From NCBI GenBank assembly GCA_025353085.1, contig JANXRI010000169.1:1-13755 (forward strand): 13,755 nt of DNA, in the 5' to 3' direction. This stretch comes from Betaproteobacteria bacterium. GTDB lineage: Bacteria; Pseudomonadota; Gammaproteobacteria; Burkholderiales; SG8-41. The position numbers and the translations under genes are program-made. Shown here piece after piece: positions 6,872 to 13,755 of this stretch. Under the pieces are notes generated by a model, which worked only from the letters and a program-made list of their open reading frames with translations, made no database searches and was not told the DNA's origin. The first letter of the stretch is position 1. Each line of letters opens with the position of its first letter.

Positions 6872-8921
6872 CGCGCCCCCGCGTTATCTGGATGCTTCCC
6901 AGTGGGTCAATCGTCGCCGAACTGCCCGGCATGATCAAAACGGATGTCGATGCGGAATCAACGAGCGCCGGTCCCATGATCGTCATCCCCGGCAGCAGAT
7001 CGTCGAACCAGTACACGGCTGCCTCAGTCCATGCGCCGAGATAGACCCGGCGCGATCCGCGCTGCGCGCGCGATGCGTCTGCAGTGCCCGCCTTGCGCAT
7101 TTTGAGCTCAAGCGCCGGTTGCACGCCGAAAGCGGCAACGCGGCACGTATCGATATACCCGTCGACGTTTTTGTGACTGTGCTGGTATAGCGCCTGATAG
7201 GACTGCTCGAACTTGCGCATGAGCCAGTCGTAGTCAGTGGCTTGCAGATCTGTCGACTCGACCGGCACTTCGACCGAAAATACCTGGCGATGATAGCGGC
7301 AATCGAGGACTCGAACGAAGCGGCTACGTGCACCCGCGAAGCCCTCTGCTTCGAGAAATTCGCGCGCTTGTTGCTCGAGCAGACCAAACACGCTTTTCAA
7401 TTCGCCCGCCTTTAATACAGGGACGGATTTTCCGACCGGCGCCGAAAAGTCGCGCCGCACGTCGCTCGACAGAAAGCCCAACGCGGACAGCACCGAAGCT
7501 TCGCGCGGAATGATGATTCGCGGGATCAGCAACTCGCGCCCCACCATGTCCGCGTGCACGCCGCCGGCGCCGCCGAAGGAAAACAGCGCGCAATCGCGCG
7601 GATCGCGGCCGCAGCGCACGGTGGCCGCGCGGATGCCCTCGGCGATTTTGGCGTTGGCGACCGCATTGATCGCAAAACTTGCATCCTCAACCGACAATGA
7701 CAGCGGAACCGCGATGTGCTTTTTTACGACCTCAACGGCGCGCTCGTGCGAAAGGCGCATGCGCCCGCCGAGAAATGTGTCAGCGCAGATATAACCCAGT
7801 ACGACGTTGGCGTCAGTCAGCGTCGGCAAATCTCCGCCGTGTCCGTAGCAAGCAGGACCGGGTCGCGAGCCTGCACTTTCAGGCCCTAGATCCAGAATGC
7901 CGCCTTTGTCGACCTTGGCAATGCTGCCGCCGCCCGCGCCAAGCGCAGTGACGTCGAGCGTTGGCGCAACCACCTTGACGTCGCCAAATTCCGTCTTCTG
8001 ACGCTCGAACGGCCGCCCGTTCTCAATGAGACAAATGTCGGTGCTCGTGCCGCCCATGTCGTAGGTCACCATGCGCGTCTCTGTGCCGTGGCGCGCAAAA
8101 TATGCGCCGGCCATAGCGCCGCCGGCCGGGCCGCTCGTCAATGAACCGACCGCATGCAATACGGCCTGGTCGACCGGCAGCACGCCGCCCGTCGATTGCA
8201 TCGCCATGACGGGCACCTGCAATTTCGCCTCGCTCAAACGCGCGGCGAGATTGTTCAGATAGCGCTTCAGCCCCGGCCCCACGTACGAGTTCACTGCTGC
8301 GGTCGAGATGCGGTCGTACTCGCCTTCCTGCGCAAGAATTTCGTGCCCGAGCGAGACGTAGGTTTTCCAGTCGCCTGCGTCGATCATTTCGCGCACCCGC
8401 AATTCATGACTTGGATTGCGGTGCGCGTTCAGAAACCCGACGACGACAGCTTCGACGCCTTGCGCCTGAAGATTTTTTAAGGCCGCGCGCACGGCATTCT
8501 CGTCGAGCGGCTTCTCGACGGAACCATCCCAGCGCACGCGTTCGGCCACGCCAATGCGCAACGGTCGGGGTATCAGCGGCTGCTGGAAGGGCTCACGCAG
8601 ATTGTAGCGATCCGCTTTGGTACCTTCGCGAAATTCAAGCAGGTCCCGAAAGCCTGCAGTCGTAATCAAGCCGACGCGAGCGCCATTACGCTCGATCAGC
8701 AAGTTGGTCGCAACTGTCGTGCCGTGAATGAACAACGTCGTGCTTTCCAACAGTTGCTCGAGCGACGTTCCAAGTTGTTCGGCCAGCCCCGTCAGGCCGT
8801 CGATCACGCCAATCGATTGATCGCCTGGCGTCGACAGTGCTTTGCGCACATGCAGGTCGCCTTTGTCATCTATGGCGACGACATCAGTGAAAGTACCGCC
8901 AATGTCCACGCTGATACGCAT
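6861..8921 (-). CDS. hyuA: Hydantoinase A/oxoprolinase-family subunit HyuA
   Basis: This 686-residue protein is a full-length HyuA-type ATP-using subunit. The N-terminal domain starts with the phosphate motif DIGGTFTD at 6-13 and has HGTTVATN at 66-73. The central domain has SGPAGG at 263-268, the second phosphate motif DMGGTSTD at 288-295, LGAGGGSIA at 327-335, GSRPGPACYG at 351-360 and FGGAGGVHA at 449-457. These belong to the ASKHA-type ATPase core of hydantoinase A and oxoprolinase. The enzyme would phosphorylate a carbonyl or amide oxygen so that HyuB can hydrolyse or carboxylate it. The ATG at 8921 has a good ribosome binding site (AGGAG at 8930-8934, 8 nt spacing). It lies 31 bp after a Bug gene and overlaps hyuB by 11 bp. 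Confidence 0.95.
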   Translation of the reverse strand: MRISVDIGGTFTDVVAIDDKGDLHVRKALSTPGDQSIGVIDGLTGLAEQLGTSLEQLLESTTLFIHGTTVATNLLIERNGARVGLITTAGFRDLLEFREGTKADRYNLREPFQQPLIPRPLRIGVAERVRWDGSVEKPLDENAVRAALKNLQAQGVEAVVVGFLNAHRNPSHELRVREMIDAGDWKTYVSLGHEILAQEGEYDRISTAAVNSYVGPGLKRYLNNLAARLSEAKLQVPVMAMQSTGGVLPVDQAVLHAVGSLTSGPAGGAMAGAYFARHGTETRMVTYDMGGTSTDICLIENGRPFERQKTEFGDVKVVAPTLDVTALGAGGGSIAKVDKGGILDLGPESAGSRPGPACYGHGGDLPTLTDANVVLGYICADTFLGGRMRLSHERAVEVVKKHIAVPLSLSVEDASFAINAVANAKIAEGIRAATVRCGRDPRDCALFSFGGAGGVHADMVGRELLIPRIIIPREASVLSALGFLSSDVRRDFSAPVGKSVPVLKAGELKSVFGLLEQQAREFLEAEGFAGARSRFVRVLDCRYHRQVFSVEVPVESTDLQATDYDWLMRKFEQSYQALYQHSHKNVDGYIDTCRVAAFGVQPALELKMRKAGTADASRAQRGSRRVYLGAWTEAAVYWFDDLLPGMTIMGPALVDSASTSVLIMPGSSATIDPLGSIQITRGRDEH

Positions 8922-8952
8922 TAACTACACTCCTGAGTTTCAAGTTCCATGA

Positions 8953-10014
8953 TCAATCGACCTGCAGACGGTTTTCGCGCACGATCTTCGCGTATTTCGC
9001 GACCTCGGTTTTGATGAACGCGGTGAACTGCTCGGGCTTCATGCGCCCTAATGGGTCGGCGCCCAGACCCAGGAATTTTTGCTTGATTTCGGGCTCCGCA
9101 ATGATTCTCGCGATCGCTCCGTTGAGTTGAGCGACGATCGCCACGGGCGTTCCGGTAGGCGCAACGATGCCATACCAGGTGCTCATCGCGTAACCGGGAA
9201 CTGCGGACTCGTTGACGGTCGGCACATCGGGCAATACCGCTGCGCGGCTCTCCGACGTGACCGCGAGCACTTTCACCCTGCCGTCTTTAATAAAGTGCAA
9301 AACGGAAGGGATCGTACCGAATCCCACCGACACATGGCCTGCAACCAGATCGATCGCGGCCGGACCACCGCCTTTGTACGGCACATGCACGAGATCGATG
9401 CCGACGGCGTTTTTCAACATCTCGCCCGCCATTTGTTCGACACTGCCGTTGCCGGAACTCGAATAGGCGAGTTGACCCGGCCGCGATTTGGCGAACGCAA
9501 TAAGTTCCTTCACGTTTTTCACCGGCAATGAGGGATGGACGGCGACAACCTGCGGCACGAACGCGACGTCGCAAACGCCCGCGAAATCCCGTTCGACGTC
9601 GTAGCTCAACGAACGGTAGAGCGCCTTCCCGATGGCATACTGCACCGACATGATGAGCAGCGTGTAACCATCGGCGGGCGACTTCGCCACCAGTTCGGCG
9701 GCAAGGTTACCGTTGGCGCCGGGCCGGTTTTCGACGACCACCTGCTCGTTGAACGCAAGCGTCAGTTTCTGCGCGATCAGGCGCGCGAGAATGTCGGTGC
9801 CGCCGCCCGGCGCAAATCCAACGACGAGACGCACGGGCTTGGCGGGATAGGACGTTTTGGGCGTCTGCGCGAACGCGTTCGACAGAATCAGACAAGACGT
9901 GGCACCGAACATCAGGACAACTGCTGCTACTTTGGTCGTCGATCGCTCTTGGGAACGCAGTTTTCGAGGCTGACGAAGCGCCCTCGCGTAGAAGAAAGCC
10001 GACTCTGCCTTCAC
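8953..10014 (-). CDS. Bug/TctC-family periplasmic binding protein (operon gene 2)
   Basis: This TctC-family receptor has 353 residues if translated from the GTG at 10014, which overlaps the TGA of the upstream aminotransferase-like gene by 4 bp (GTGA). The hydrophobic signal core lies at about 29-48 and ends AFA before QTPKTSYPAKP. The basic n-region is therefore unusually long (about 28 residues). The only in-frame ATG further in (residue 35) would fall inside the hydrophobic core, so the coupled GTG is the best start, though a non-ATG start between them cannot be excluded. Family blocks are GFAPGGGTDILAR at 67-79, VVVENRPGANGNLAAE at 92-107, ADGYTLL at 114-120 and HVPYKGGG. Being second in the operon, it is likely to supply substrate to HyuAB or another operon enzyme. 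Confidence 0.92.
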   Translation of the reverse strand: MKAESAFFYARALRQPRKLRSQERSTTKVAAVVLMFGATSCLILSNAFAQTPKTSYPAKPVRLVVGFAPGGGTDILARLIAQKLTLAFNEQVVVENRPGANGNLAAELVAKSPADGYTLLIMSVQYAIGKALYRSLSYDVERDFAGVCDVAFVPQVVAVHPSLPVKNVKELIAFAKSRPGQLAYSSSGNGSVEQMAGEMLKNAVGIDLVHVPYKGGGPAAIDLVAGHVSVGFGTIPSVLHFIKDGRVKVLAVTSESRAAVLPDVPTVNESAVPGYAMSTWYGIVAPTGTPVAIVAQLNGAIARIIAEPEIKQKFLGLGADPLGRMKPEQFTAFIKTEVAKYAKIVRENRLQVD

Positions 10015-11426
10015 GATCCCGCTGCCGTTATGTTATGCCTTACGCGCGCTATATCCCCTTCGGCCTTCAGTGCTTGCAGAGACGTGCGCCATGCGTCAAG
10101 CGTGAATTGAACATCGGCCGGCGTGTGAACCGCCGACACCACACCACCGCGCCATCCTTTCAGGTCGACGCCGTTGACCAACATCGCGATGCGCAGTTTT
10201 TCCATCATCCGTTCGCGTTTTTCGGTCTTAAACCAGTCGGTGGGCGCCCTGTTCGCGTCAAATTGGGTGGGCCGCAACGCGTGGTTTTCCTGATTCGTAA
10301 AAAAATGAAAGAAAGAATGCTCGCCGTAAACCGCCCACGGAACGCCCTCTTCTTCGAGTACCGCATTCATGCCCGCGCGCAGTTGCGCCGCCGTCGCACT
10401 CGCGCGCTTGCAGGCATCTGTATCGCGAATTATTTTCAGCGCCGTGATGCCGGCGGCCGCGCATACGACGTTGCCGTTGTGCGTGCCTTGATGACTGATG
10501 CGCTCGTGCCCTGTGGCCGCGCAGGCCTCGTAATCAAGCCAATCCAGAATGTCCTTGCGGCCGCCAACAGCGCCACCGGGCATGCCGCCTGCCAATACTT
10601 TCGCCATCGTCGTGAGATCGGGTATGACGTCATGCAGCGCCTGCACGCCACCTGGTGCCACGCGGAACGCGGTAACGACTTCATCGAATATGAGCAGGAC
10701 GCCGTTACGGCGCGTAATTTCGCGCAAAGCACGCAATACGGCGGGCGATGTCGGCACTGCGCCGGAACTGCTGCCGATGGGCTCCAGAATTACGGCTGCC
10801 ACATCTTTGCGCGTGCTCAGCATGCGATCGACGCCGTCCGTGTCGTTCGGGCGCATCAGGATCACATTGGATGCCACATCGGCGAGTACTCCGGAAGTGG
10901 GCGTGCCGTCCAGGTGGGAAGATACGCCGAAGGCTACATGGTCATGCCAGCCATGGAAGTGGGTCTGGAAGCGCAGAATTTTGCCTTTGCCGGTTGCGGC
11001 GCGGGCGAGTCGCATCGCCAGGTGCGTCGCTTCGGTCCCCGACGAAGTGAAACGCACGCGCTCAGCGGACGGAATGAGCTCATGGACTAACCGCGCCCAC
11101 TCCACCTCAAGCTCGGTTGCCGCTGCAAAGTGCATGCCTTTTTCGACCTGAATTTTGATCGCCTCGACGATTGCCGCGTTGTGATGCCCGAGCAGCAATG
11201 CGCCGTGACCGCCGTAGTAATCGACGTATTCATTCCCATCGATGTCCCACTTGCGCGAACCCAGCGCACGGTCAACGTAGATGCCATACGGCAGCGTGCG
11301 CCGCCCGTCATGGACGACTCCGCTCGGCAACAGCGTGAGCGCTTCGCTGTAGCGTTTCGCAGAAGCCGGCGTGCGCGCCCGGTAGGCGTCGACTATTCTG
11401 GATGCGGTAGGAAGTCCGTCCGCCAT
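10011..11426 (-). CDS. Class III aminotransferase, glutamate-1-semialdehyde aminotransferase-like
   Basis: This 471-residue PLP enzyme of aminotransferase class III is closest in motif content to glutamate-1-semialdehyde 2,1-aminomutase and related enzymes such as beta-amino acid aminotransferases. Visible elements are FTSSGTEATHLAMRLAR at 126-142 (PLP phosphate), HFHGWHD at 156-162, LEPIGS at 214-219, the PLP-ring Asp248 in FDEVVTAFR, Schiff-base Lys276 in MAKVLAGGMPGGAVGG, and HQGTHNGN at 312-319. It is about 40 residues longer than typical HemL. The open frame extends to 11531, but the ATG at 11426 is chosen because AGGAG stands 7 nt before it and the family similarity begins soon after. 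A housekeeping heme role is unlikely in a regulated catabolic operon. It is the first gene, divergent from lysR. Transamination and amino-group migration are both possible. Confidence 0.92.
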   Translation of the reverse strand: MADGLPTASRIVDAYRARTPASAKRYSEALTLLPSGVVHDGRRTLPYGIYVDRALGSRKWDIDGNEYVDYYGGHGALLLGHHNAAIVEAIKIQVEKGMHFAAATELEVEWARLVHELIPSAERVRFTSSGTEATHLAMRLARAATGKGKILRFQTHFHGWHDHVAFGVSSHLDGTPTSGVLADVASNVILMRPNDTDGVDRMLSTRKDVAAVILEPIGSSSGAVPTSPAVLRALREITRRNGVLLIFDEVVTAFRVAPGGVQALHDVIPDLTTMAKVLAGGMPGGAVGGRKDILDWLDYEACAATGHERISHQGTHNGNVVCAAAGITALKIIRDTDACKRASATAAQLRAGMNAVLEEEGVPWAVYGEHSFFHFFTNQENHALRPTQFDANRAPTDWFKTEKRERMMEKLRIAMLVNGVDLKGWRGGVVSAVHTPADVQFTLDAWRTSLQALKAEGDIARVRHNITAAGS

Positions 11427-11433
11427 GGCATTT

Positions 11434-11438
11434 CTCCT
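11434..11438 (-). promoter_or_regulatory. Ribosome binding site of the first operon gene
   Basis: AGGAG on the - strand lies 7 nt before the ATG at 11426. It fixes this start over the longer open frame, whose first 35 residues are basic and unlike the family. Confidence 0.8.
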
Positions 11439-11502
11439 GCGATCAGCGTGTCGTCGAATCACCGCCCGGGCGAATGCTACCGGCGGCTTCGAATTGGACT
11501 TT

Positions 11503-11531
11503 AAGATACTCATTCGGCGGCGGCGCGACAA
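11503..11531 (-). promoter_or_regulatory. Possible sigma70 promoter of the seven-gene operon
   Basis: On the - strand TTGTCG (11531-11526) and TATCTT (11508-11503) are separated by exactly 17 bp; each matches 4 of 6 consensus bases. Transcription would start near 11496, about 70 nt before the first ATG. The -35 box overlaps the dyad at 11528-11540. The match is weak on its own, as expected for an activator-dependent promoter, and is a reading by eye. Confidence 0.4.
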
Positions 11532-11540
11532 ATCATTTGT
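11528..11540. promoter_or_regulatory. Perfect 13-bp palindrome overlapping the -35 box
   Basis: ACAAATCATTTGT is a perfect inverted repeat around a central C (11534). Its centre falls near -38 relative to the inferred operon start, where LysR-type regulators place their activation half-sites. Its centre is 27 bp from that of the second dyad. It is a candidate binding site for the adjacent LysR protein. Confidence 0.45.
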
Positions 11541-11551
11541 AGTGTCCCTAC

Positions 11552-11570
11552 GTATGACTTAAACTCATAC
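11552..11570. promoter_or_regulatory. LysR-type T-N11-A dyad next to lysR
   Basis: GTATGA and TCATAC (11552-11557 and 11565-11570) form a 6-bp interrupted dyad; inside it TT and AA also pair around 11561. It contains T11555-N11-A11567, centred on the dyad, which is the classical LysR-type recognition motif. The centre lies near -65 relative to the inferred operon start and directly before the lysR ATG, so binding could both activate the operon and repress lysR. Confidence 0.55.
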
Positions 11571-11575
11571 ATGCC

Positions 11576-12565
11576 ATGCGACGACAACTCCCACCGCTGC
11601 TCGCCCTGCGCGTGTTCGAGGCGACCGGCCGCCATCTCAGTTTTTCACGGGCCGCACTCGAACTGCACGTGACGCAAGGGGCGGTCAGCCGCCAGATAAA
11701 AATTCTCGAAACTTATCTGCGTGCACCGCTATTTCGCCGGCTGACGCGAAAAATCGAGCTCACCGAATTCGGCGCCCGCTATCTGACTGCAGTGAGCGCT
11801 GCGCTGGATGCGATAGAACAAGCGACGCAGGCAGCCACGACTTCCAAGACGACGCTCACCGTCAGTATCGCCCATACCACGGCGAGCACCTGGCTGATGC
11901 CGCGCCTTGCCTCATTCATTGAAGCGCACAACGACATCCATGTGAATGTGGTGACCTCGATGGAGCCCGTCGACTTCGAAACTGAAGATATCGATGTCGC
12001 CATCCGCCTGGGCCGCCTGCCCGGCAAGCGCTATCGACCGGAACAGCCTCAGATTCCGCGCGAAATGGTGGTGATCTGGAAAAACGTGATCGCCGAGTAC
12101 TTATGGGATGAACTGCTGACACCCGTGTGCAGCAAATCGCTGTTGGCGTCCGGACCGCCGCTCGCCAAACCCGAGGATCTCAGGAATCACACGCTGATCC
12201 ACGTCACGCCGCGTCCGACGGCGTGGTCGGACTGGTTTCGCGCAAGCGGAGTGCCTGTCATCAAAGGGCGGGCAACGCTGGAATTCGGCCACTTTATCAC
12301 CGCGCTCGAAGCAGCCCGCCACAAACGAGGCGTGGCGATCGCGCCGACGCTTTTTCTGGATCAGCTCGAATGGCGGGACGATCTCGTCTGCCCGCTGCCA
12401 TCCAGCGTCAAAAGCGCAGGTGAATATTACTTTCTGTGCCGCGAACGGGACGCAGACACGCGCAAGATCAGGCTCTTTCGTAAATGGTTATTACGCCAGC
12501 AGATGGCGAAACCTGCGTCGAAAGACCAGCGCCGGATCAGAAAGCCGCCGACTGCACCGTCGTGA
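11576..12565 (+). CDS. LysR-family transcriptional regulator, GcvA-type
   Basis: This 329-residue regulator has an N-terminal winged helix-turn-helix. MRRQLPPLLALRVFEATGRH at 1-20 is followed by LSFSRAALELHVTQGAVSRQ at 21-40 with the recognition helix, and then IKILE and LFRRLTRKIELTEFG. This opening matches the GcvA group of LysR proteins. Residues from about 93 on form the ligand-binding domain (SIAHTTASTWLMPRLASF, then DIDVAIRLG). The C-terminus carries a basic tail of about 20 residues (from MAKPASKDQRR) beyond the usual end. The ATG at 11576 fits the family start exactly; an in-frame stop lies at 11555, and there is no Shine-Dalgarno sequence, so the message may be leaderless or weakly translated. 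It is divergent from the operon and most likely controls it in response to a pathway intermediate. Confidence 0.94.
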   Translation: MRRQLPPLLALRVFEATGRHLSFSRAALELHVTQGAVSRQIKILETYLRAPLFRRLTRKIELTEFGARYLTAVSAALDAIEQATQAATTSKTTLTVSIAHTTASTWLMPRLASFIEAHNDIHVNVVTSMEPVDFETEDIDVAIRLGRLPGKRYRPEQPQIPREMVVIWKNVIAEYLWDELLTPVCSKSLLASGPPLAKPEDLRNHTLIHVTPRPTAWSDWFRASGVPVIKGRATLEFGHFITALEAARHKRGVAIAPTLFLDQLEWRDDLVCPLPSSVKSAGEYYFLCRERDADTRKIRLFRKWLLRQQMAKPASKDQRRIRKPPTAPS

Positions 12566-12573
12566 CGATCCGG

Positions 12574-13539
12574 TCAATTGGCTTGTATGCCGCCTTCCTG
12601 GATCACGACGCGCCACCGCTCGACATCGTCCGCCACAATCTTTGCAAAGGCCTCGGGCGTTGTCACGGCAATTTCGTTACCCGTGGCAACGAGCGCTTTA
12701 CTGACATCGGGCGAATTAACAGCCTTGCGGATTTCCGCATTCAGAAACGCGACCAGTTTCTTCGGCGTGCCGGCAGGGGCAAAGAAACCATACCACTGGC
12801 TCACTGAGAACGCGGGGAAACCTTGTTCAGCCACGGTTGGCACATCGGGCAGGATCGCCGTTCGATGCTGGCTGAGAGCTGACAGCGCCACGAAGCGGCC
12901 GGACAGGACGTACGGCGCGGCGGTCGGCACAGTCACTACGAGCATCGGAATTTGACCGCCCATCAGATCAGCGACTGCTTGCGAGCCGCCCTTGTACGGA
13001 ACATGCGTCACCTTGATGTTAAGCGTCTTCTTCAAAAGTTCCATCGCGAGATGTCCGACCGTACCCGTGCCCGATGAGCCGTAAATGAGCGGTCCCGACG
13101 CGCCCTTGGCGACGAGTTCACGTAAGTTTTTGACGCCGAATGAAGGATGCGTGACCAGCACATTCTCTAGTGTCACGACTTGGCCGACGGCAGCGAAATC
13201 CTTGATCGGGTGCGAGCCGGTGCGATCCATCAACCAGACATTGATCGCCATCGAACCCGTTTCCCCGAATAAGAGCGTATAGCCATCGGGCGTCGCCTTG
13301 GCCACTGCTTCTGCGCCGATCTTGCCGCTGCCGCCTCCTCGGTTGTCGATGATCACCGATTGGCCGAGATTTGCAGATAACCGGTTACCGATGAACCTTG
13401 CCACGAGCGTTGCGGAGCCGCCTGCGACATACGGAACAATGATCCGGATCGGTCGCACCGGAAATGCGTCACGACCGCTTTGCGCAGACGCATTGACCGC
13501 AACGAGTGACACGAAAATCGCAAGAATGACGCCGCGCAT
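12574..13539 (-). CDS. Divergent Bug/TctC-family periplasmic binding protein
   Basis: This TctC-family receptor has 321 residues from the ATG at 13539. The frame is open to 13581, but the start at 13539 gives a normal signal peptide, with a hydrophobic core from about residue 4 and cleavage after NASA before QSGRDAFPVRP. Family blocks are IIVPYVAGGSATLVARFIG at 33-51, IIDNRGGGSGKIGAE, TPDGYTLLFGE and HVPYKGGSQAV. It differs from the other three here: GGSATLVAR replaces the common GGxxDxxAR, so the ligand-loop Asp is Thr, and DNRGGGSG replaces ENRPGASG. Its stop codon is 8 nt from that of lysR, leaving no room for a terminator. It is outside the operon and may serve a different substrate. Confidence 0.92.
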   Translation of the reverse strand: MRGVILAIFVSLVAVNASAQSGRDAFPVRPIRIIVPYVAGGSATLVARFIGNRLSANLGQSVIIDNRGGGSGKIGAEAVAKATPDGYTLLFGETGSMAINVWLMDRTGSHPIKDFAAVGQVVTLENVLVTHPSFGVKNLRELVAKGASGPLIYGSSGTGTVGHLAMELLKKTLNIKVTHVPYKGGSQAVADLMGGQIPMLVVTVPTAAPYVLSGRFVALSALSQHRTAILPDVPTVAEQGFPAFSVSQWYGFFAPAGTPKKLVAFLNAEIRKAVNSPDVSKALVATGNEIAVTTPEAFAKIVADDVERWRVVIQEGGIQAN

Positions 13540-13705
13540 TTTTGATCCCGTATTATTTTGTCTAGCTGAAAACGATACCACACACGCACGCAGAGAGGGT
13601 CGTGCAATGCGTCAGGTGTAATATCATTTCGGAGAAACTGGTGCCGCTTACAGCGCGCGATAAAAAAAGGGCACAATACCCAGATCAACCCGCGCTCAGG
13701 AAATC

Positions 13706-13755
13706 ATGAACACGCGAAATCTGCTCGGTGTAGTGCTTCTGTACGCGATAGCGCA
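13706..13755 (+). CDS. Start of an exported protein, cut by the window end
   Basis: The ATG at 13706 is preceded by AGGA (13698-13701) and begins MNTRNLLGVVLLYAIA, a basic residue followed by a hydrophobic stretch, as in a signal peptide. The window ends after 16 codons. The surroundings suggest another binding protein, but nothing beyond the signal peptide can be seen. The 166 bp between this ATG and the divergent gene (13540-13705) would hold both promoters; I found no convincing -35/-10 pair in it. Confidence 0.5.
   Translation, partial: MNTRNLLGVVLLYAIA

Noticed and set aside
10035..11090. Long + strand open frame of 351 codons
   Set aside because: It is antisense to the class III aminotransferase gene, shows no family motif, and is explained by GC-rich codon bias of the real gene.
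10011..11426. Assignment as the heme-pathway enzyme HemL
   Set aside because: It is about 40 residues longer than typical HemL and is the first gene of a regulated catabolic-looking operon, so a housekeeping role is unlikely.
11427..11531. Longer N-terminus for the class III aminotransferase
   Set aside because: The extra residues are arginine-rich and unlike the family, and would overlap the promoter; a strong AGGAG supports the ATG at 11426.
13540..13705. Promoter-like TTACAG/CACAAT pair before the last gene
   Set aside because: Both hexamers are poor matches and the spacing is not ideal, so I do not call a promoter.

Overview
The window looks like accessory metabolic DNA from a soil or water betaproteobacterium, most likely of the order Burkholderiales. 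This is inferred from four complete periplasmic binding proteins of the Bug/TctC type (a family greatly expanded in Bordetella, Cupriavidus and relatives), a GcvA-type LysR regulator, and GC-rich coding sequence. I see no tRNA, rRNA, CRISPR array or intact mobile element.

Layout. Positions 1-713 hold little apart from two broken transposase pieces that meet at about 423-432: an IS1380-family fragment on the + strand with a 1-nt frameshift, and the N-terminus of an IS3/IS481-type integrase on the - strand. A lone Bug receptor gene (765-1742, +) follows. Positions 1782-11426 are one tightly packed seven-gene operon on the - strand. In transcription order it encodes a glutamate-1-semialdehyde-aminotransferase-like class III enzyme, a Bug receptor, HyuA, HyuB, a second Bug receptor, a methylaspartate ammonia-lyase homologue and a class V aminotransferase-fold enzyme. 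Junctions are 4-, 11- and 8-bp overlaps or gaps of 26-31 bp. A LysR regulator (11576-12565, +) is divergent from the operon. The shared 149-bp region holds two dyads and a promoter-like pair arranged as expected for LysR-type activation. Another Bug receptor gene (12574-13539, -) converges on lysR with only 8 nt between stop codons. The start of a further, probably exported, protein begins at 13706 on the + strand and runs off the window.

How the genes may work together (inference). The Bug proteins would capture an organic acid or amide in the periplasm. HyuAB would open a cyclic amide or hydantoin-like ring at the cost of ATP, or carboxylate a ketone-like substrate. The class III PLP enzyme would transfer or shift an amino group. 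The ammonia-lyase would remove ammonia from a 3-substituted aspartate, giving a substituted fumarate. The ammonia-lyase keeps the catalytic set but has Ala where the Clostridium enzyme has Leu384, a position known to limit substrate size, so its substrate may be larger than 3-methylaspartate. No glutamate mutase is present, so this is not the standard methylaspartate route of glutamate fermentation. The combination may be an undescribed catabolic pathway.
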